Positions 60,863-64,000 of a stretch of 64,000 nt of DNA are shown piece by piece. Origin of the DNA: Actinomyces sp. oral taxon 448 str. F0400. Lineage in GTDB: Bacteria; Actinomycetota; Actinomycetes; Actinomycetales; Actinomycetaceae. The translations under genes were made by a program, and so were the position numbers. Every line of letters starts with the position of its first letter. Within the stretch, counting starts at the first letter, position 1. The notes under the pieces were generated by a model. It ran no database searches, was not told the DNA's origin, and saw nothing but the letters and a program-made list of their open reading frames with translations. Location: contig NZ_GL985606.1 in NCBI RefSeq assembly GCF_000220835.1, forward strand, positions 2,239,615 through 2,303,614, written 5' to 3'.

Positions 60863-62476
60863 GTGGTCATAGGTCTCCTCCACCACCTCGCCGAGAACTC
60901 CGTTCTCGTTCTGTTCCTGCTCGTCGGTCTGGGCATGCTCGTCGGGCACATCAAGGTCAAGAGCGTGAGTCTGGGCGCAGCCGCCGTACTCTTCGCGGGC
61001 ATCGTCCTGGCGGCCCTGGGAGTCGCCAAGGGTGTGATCATCGAGATCCCACCGCCACTGGGTACTCTGGGGCTAGCGGTCTTCACCTTCGCCATCGGAG
61101 TCCAGTCCGGCCCCAACTTCTTCCACGTCATCCGCACCGCGCTCGGCCCGCTGGCCCTCATGCTCGCAGCATTCATCATCGCCGCCGTCGCGGGACTCGG
61201 CATCGGCCGCTCCCTGGGAATGAGCGGTCCTATGATCGCGGGCACCTTCGCGGGCGCGGCGACCAACACCCCCGCTCTGGCGGCCGCTGGCAACGCGGCT
61301 GCGATCGCGGGATACTCCGACGGTGCGGCGATCGCCACGGTCGGTTACGCGGTGGCCTACCTCTACGGCGTCATCGGCATGCTGTTCTTCTGCCTGCTGG
61401 CCCTGCGCTACCGTCGCAGCGACAAGGACGCGCCCTCGCCCCTGGTCAACCGCACAATCCGAGTCGAGCGCTCCGACGGCCCCATGATAGGTGACATCGC
61501 CGAGACGATCTCGGGCGAGCTGAAGTTCTCACGCCTGCGGCGCGGCGAGCAGGGGCCCATTACACGCCCGGCCCGGGAGGACAAGCTCTTCAAGGACGAC
61601 CTGGTCACCGTCGTCGGCACCCGGGACGCCGTCACGCAGGTCATCACGGCTCTGGGCCATGGCTCCTCCCATTCGCTGATCGAGGATCGCAAGTACCTGG
61701 ATTTTCGTCGGATCACTGTCTCCGATCCCAGGATCGCCGGTCATACAGTCGCCGAGCTCGACATCGACCACCGTTTCGGTGCCACTATCTCCCGCGTGCG
61801 CCGTGGTGATACCGACATGGTGGGCACCCCCGACCTGGTCCTCCAGCAGGGGGACCGCGTGCGCGTAGTGGCGCCCACGGGCCGTATGACGGAGATCTCG
61901 AAGTTCTTCGGTGATTCCTCGCGCGGGCTATCGTCGATCAATCCGGTCGCTCTGGGCCTGGGCATGGCGGTGGGAATCATCATCGGCGAGTGGAAGATCC
62001 TGACCCCTACCGGGGCGACCTTCTCCATCGGGTCGGCCGCGGGCACCCTCATCGTCGGACTGATTTTCGGCAAGATCGGCCGTATTCGGAACTTCGTGAC
62101 GGCCATGCCGTTCACGGCGACGGCGGTGCTCTCCGAGTTCGGGCTGCTCATCTTCCTGGCGCAGGCGGGCACGAAGGCCGGCGGCCAGATCGCCAACGCC
62201 TTCACCGGCGGCGACTGGTGGAAGATCCTCGCAACGGGCTTCATCATTACCACCATTATGGGCCTGGGCCTGTACGTCTCCATGCGGTGGGTCATGAAGA
62301 TGGGTGGTACGCGCTTGTCCGGTCTCCTGGGGGGCGCGCAGACTCAGCCCGCGGTGCTGGCTTTCGCCAATGAGCGCACCGGTGCCGATCCCCGCGTGGC
62401 CCTGGGCTACGCCATGGTCTACCCGGTGGCCATGATCGTGAAGATCTTCATCGCCCAGCTTCTCGGCGGACTATGA
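60863..62476 (+). CDS. AspT/YidE-type membrane transporter
   Basis: This 537-residue protein belongs to the aspartate:alanine exchanger (AAEx; AspT/YidE/YbjL) family. A first block of about five helices (ENSVLVLFLLVGLGMLVG and onward, with TFAGAATNTPALAAAGNAAA) and a second block (TLIVGLIFGKIGR, LLIFLAQAGTKAGGQIA) flank two RCK_C/TrkA-C ligand-binding domains near residues 190-350. It resembles known amino-acid antiporters but many members lack a known substrate. The GTG at 60863 has GGAAGG about ten bases upstream and begins just before the first helix; the longer open frame is Arg-rich and unlike the family. Confidence 0.85.
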   Translation: MVIGLLHHLAENSVLVLFLLVGLGMLVGHIKVKSVSLGAAAVLFAGIVLAALGVAKGVIIEIPPPLGTLGLAVFTFAIGVQSGPNFFHVIRTALGPLALMLAAFIIAAVAGLGIGRSLGMSGPMIAGTFAGAATNTPALAAAGNAAAIAGYSDGAAIATVGYAVAYLYGVIGMLFFCLLALRYRRSDKDAPSPLVNRTIRVERSDGPMIGDIAETISGELKFSRLRRGEQGPITRPAREDKLFKDDLVTVVGTRDAVTQVITALGHGSSHSLIEDRKYLDFRRITVSDPRIAGHTVAELDIDHRFGATISRVRRGDTDMVGTPDLVLQQGDRVRVVAPTGRMTEISKFFGDSSRGLSSINPVALGLGMAVGIIIGEWKILTPTGATFSIGSAAGTLIVGLIFGKIGRIRNFVTAMPFTATAVLSEFGLLIFLAQAGTKAGGQIANAFTGGDWWKILATGFIITTIMGLGLYVSMRWVMKMGGTRLSGLLGGAQTQPAVLAFANERTGADPRVALGYAMVYPVAMIVKIFIAQLLGGL

Positions 62477-62494
62477 GCCGTACAGAGCGGCCGT

Positions 62495-62519
62495 CGCCAC
62501 GGCTGATTCAGCGGTGGCG
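62495..62519. terminator. Hairpin between convergent transporter and exporter genes
   Basis: CGCCAC-G-GCTG, loop ATT, then CAGC-G-GTGGCG gives a 10-bp stem with one G-G mismatch. It overlaps the 3' end of the exporter gene and can serve both strands. Confidence 0.5.
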
Positions 62520-63920
62520 GGACCGGTGGTCGGGCCGCTGGCCCGGCTCGGCGGCGCTCCCATGGGATTCAGGCAGGATCACATGCTCGGAGGTGGCGAC
62601 GTCGTGGCGCCAGTTGTGGTCGGTCATAATGCGCGCAATGGCAAGGCCGACTCCGATGGACGTGATGACGAAGAAGACCTCCGCCAAGTTTCCCGCTGCC
62701 TGGCCGACGGCGACGTTGGCGTCCACGGTCTGATTGTTGAGGGCGGAGACGGCCCGGTAGAAGGGCACACCGGGAATCATGATGACGACCGCCGGAACCG
62801 ACAGGGCGACCCTCGACAGGGAGGCGCGGGAGACGAAGAGCTGAGCGAGCAGGCCAATCGTCACAGCGGCCAGGCCCACGGCCAGTTGCCACGGCACATG
62901 GAACTCATCGATGACGACGAGACGCCCGGTGTTCGCCAGCGCGCCGACGACGGCGGCCAGCAGCGACGCTTTGACGCCGGCGTTGAAGAGCATGGCGAAC
63001 CCATAGGCGGCGATGAATGAGCAGAAGCAGCGCAGGACGTGAAGGACGAGCCCCGTGGGTACGGCGACGTCGGTGGCATCGACCTCCCAGTGGAAGATGA
63101 AGGTCACCGTCCACACGGCCATGCCGGCTGACGCCATGACGACGACGACGTAGGCAGCGCGGGAGAGGGCGCTCGAGAAGTCCTGACGCACCAGGTCGAG
63201 CATGGACGTGACCATGGGGAAGCCGGGAATGAGGAAGAGGATCGCTGAAATGATACCGCCCTGGTGGTTGCCCTCGGCGATCCCCGTCGTCTGGAGCAGG
63301 CTCACGATGCCCATGTAAGCGGCTGAGGCGACCACACCGCACACCATCCAGGTGAAGAAATGCTGGTAGGAGCGCTTGAGCATCTGCCGCCGAACAAGCT
63401 GGCCGACGAAGGCGGCGACGAGGACAGCCAGGCATTCGATCCAACCGCCCTGGTTGAGGAAGCAGAACCCTGAGCACGCCACTCCGGAGGCGGCCGCGTT
63501 GGCGCCGGCGCCGTACAGAGCGTGCATGCCCTCGACCTCATCCAGCTTACGGTCGAGCTGCTCCACGGTCTCGTGAGCCCGCAGGTCGTGCACGATTCGC
63601 CGAAGAGCCTCGAGACGGTCCACGTTCACGCCCACTCGACGGACCTCGCAGGCCTCCGTCCGAAAGCGTTCACCAATGAAGGAGGACGTGACCAGCTCGG
63701 TCATCGTCACCGTCGCCTCGTGCCGGTCCAGCCCGACTGCCGAGGCCGCCTTGGCCATCGAGGACTTCACCCGATACGAGCCCGCCCCAGCGGCGAGCAT
63801 GAGCTTGCCAAGGCGAAGAACGACTGCTGACTGGAGCATCAGCCGGTCGGCGTCGAGCTCTGGTTCCGGATGGGTGGGGTCGTATGGAACTTCGGAATTC
63901 ACGTGACAATATTGACCCAT
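62508..63920 (-). CDS. thrE: Threonine/serine exporter (ThrE family)
   Basis: This roughly 470-residue protein has the fused ThrE layout. The N-terminal part (LMLQSAVVLRLGKLMLAAGAGSYRVKSSM) continues into the DUF1212 domain with helices from about residue 160. Then comes a four- or five-helix C-terminal DUF3815-like domain (RVALSVPAVVIMIPGVPFYRAVS, with the PGVPFYR motif). Corynebacterial ThrE of this layout exports threonine and serine by proton motive force. The ATG at 63920 is used without a clear ribosome site; a GTG six codons later at 63902 is an alternative. It is convergent with the AspT-type gene. Confidence 0.88.
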   Translation of the reverse strand: MGQYCHVNSEVPYDPTHPEPELDADRLMLQSAVVLRLGKLMLAAGAGSYRVKSSMAKAASAVGLDRHEATVTMTELVTSSFIGERFRTEACEVRRVGVNVDRLEALRRIVHDLRAHETVEQLDRKLDEVEGMHALYGAGANAAASGVACSGFCFLNQGGWIECLAVLVAAFVGQLVRRQMLKRSYQHFFTWMVCGVVASAAYMGIVSLLQTTGIAEGNHQGGIISAILFLIPGFPMVTSMLDLVRQDFSSALSRAAYVVVVMASAGMAVWTVTFIFHWEVDATDVAVPTGLVLHVLRCFCSFIAAYGFAMLFNAGVKASLLAAVVGALANTGRLVVIDEFHVPWQLAVGLAAVTIGLLAQLFVSRASLSRVALSVPAVVIMIPGVPFYRAVSALNNQTVDANVAVGQAAGNLAEVFFVITSIGVGLAIARIMTDHNWRHDVATSEHVILPESHGSAAEPGQRPDHRSRHR

Positions 63921-64000
63921 ACCGTCGGGGCCGAGCACGGCCGGAAGGCCTACGGAGCTCGTGCAACACGAGGCTCACTCCGACGACGGGACCTGTTCGT

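Overview
The window is about 64 kb of high-GC actinobacterial chromosome. Signs of this are near-total G/C bias at third codon positions, genes typical of Actinobacteria (DUF3039, DUF2017, DUF3054, paired dynamin-like GTPases, an FHA-domain ABC transporter of the Rv1747 type, TY-Chap) and gene orders shared with mycobacteria and streptomycetes. The tmRNA tag ADNTRTDFALAA and the mostly CCA-less tRNA genes would fit Actinomyces, Schaalia or a relative, but that assignment is inference. I see no insertion sequence, prophage, CRISPR array, rRNA operon or origin.

Layout. 0-6.5 kb: homocysteine methyltransferase, YbaK-type deacylase, YccF protein, ATP-grasp enzyme, proline iminopeptidase, two tRNA-Lys copies, a 56-codon small gene, tRNA-Leu and a PASTA/excalibur lipoprotein with a 36-bp tandem repeat. 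6.5-13 kb: rph-rdgB facing DUF3054/MBL/murI and DUF2017/clpS, then pncB. 13-18.5 kb: helicase coupled to DUF3039, an ABC exporter and HU. 18.7-24.1 kb: ssrA, smpB, an M23 peptidase, ftsX and ftsE, combining ribosome rescue and division. 24.2-31.5 kb: a frameshifted TY-Chap gene, ssb, two dynamin-like GTPases and the FHA-ABC protein. 31.6-35.6 kb: tRNA-Arg, orn, tRNA-His, two small proteins and citramalate synthase.

35.9-54.4 kb is a surface-polysaccharide locus. It holds a membrane nucleotide-sugar dehydratase, a giant CDP-glycerol-type transferase, a fused chain-length regulator/BY-kinase, a low-molecular-weight tyrosine phosphatase, the initiating phosphoglycosyltransferase, three glycosyltransferases, a Wzx-like flippase, an EpsG/Wzy-like polymerase, a polysaccharide-associated nitroreductase, a pyruvyl transferase and an LCP ligase. 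Together they suggest an undecaprenyl-linked, pyruvylated polymer attached to the wall. 54.5-60.6 kb holds ilvE, leuB and ilvC-ilvN-ilvB; with cimA these imply isoleucine synthesis by the citramalate route. The window ends with an AspT/YidE-type transporter and a ThrE-type exporter.

Regulation. At the first gene of at least a dozen transcription units a TANNNT -10 box lies only 6-8 nt before the start codon with no clear Shine-Dalgarno between, the signature of leaderless mRNAs. This also fixes several start codons. Shine-Dalgarno-led genes such as hup, ssb, ftsE, ilvB and ilvC sit beside them.
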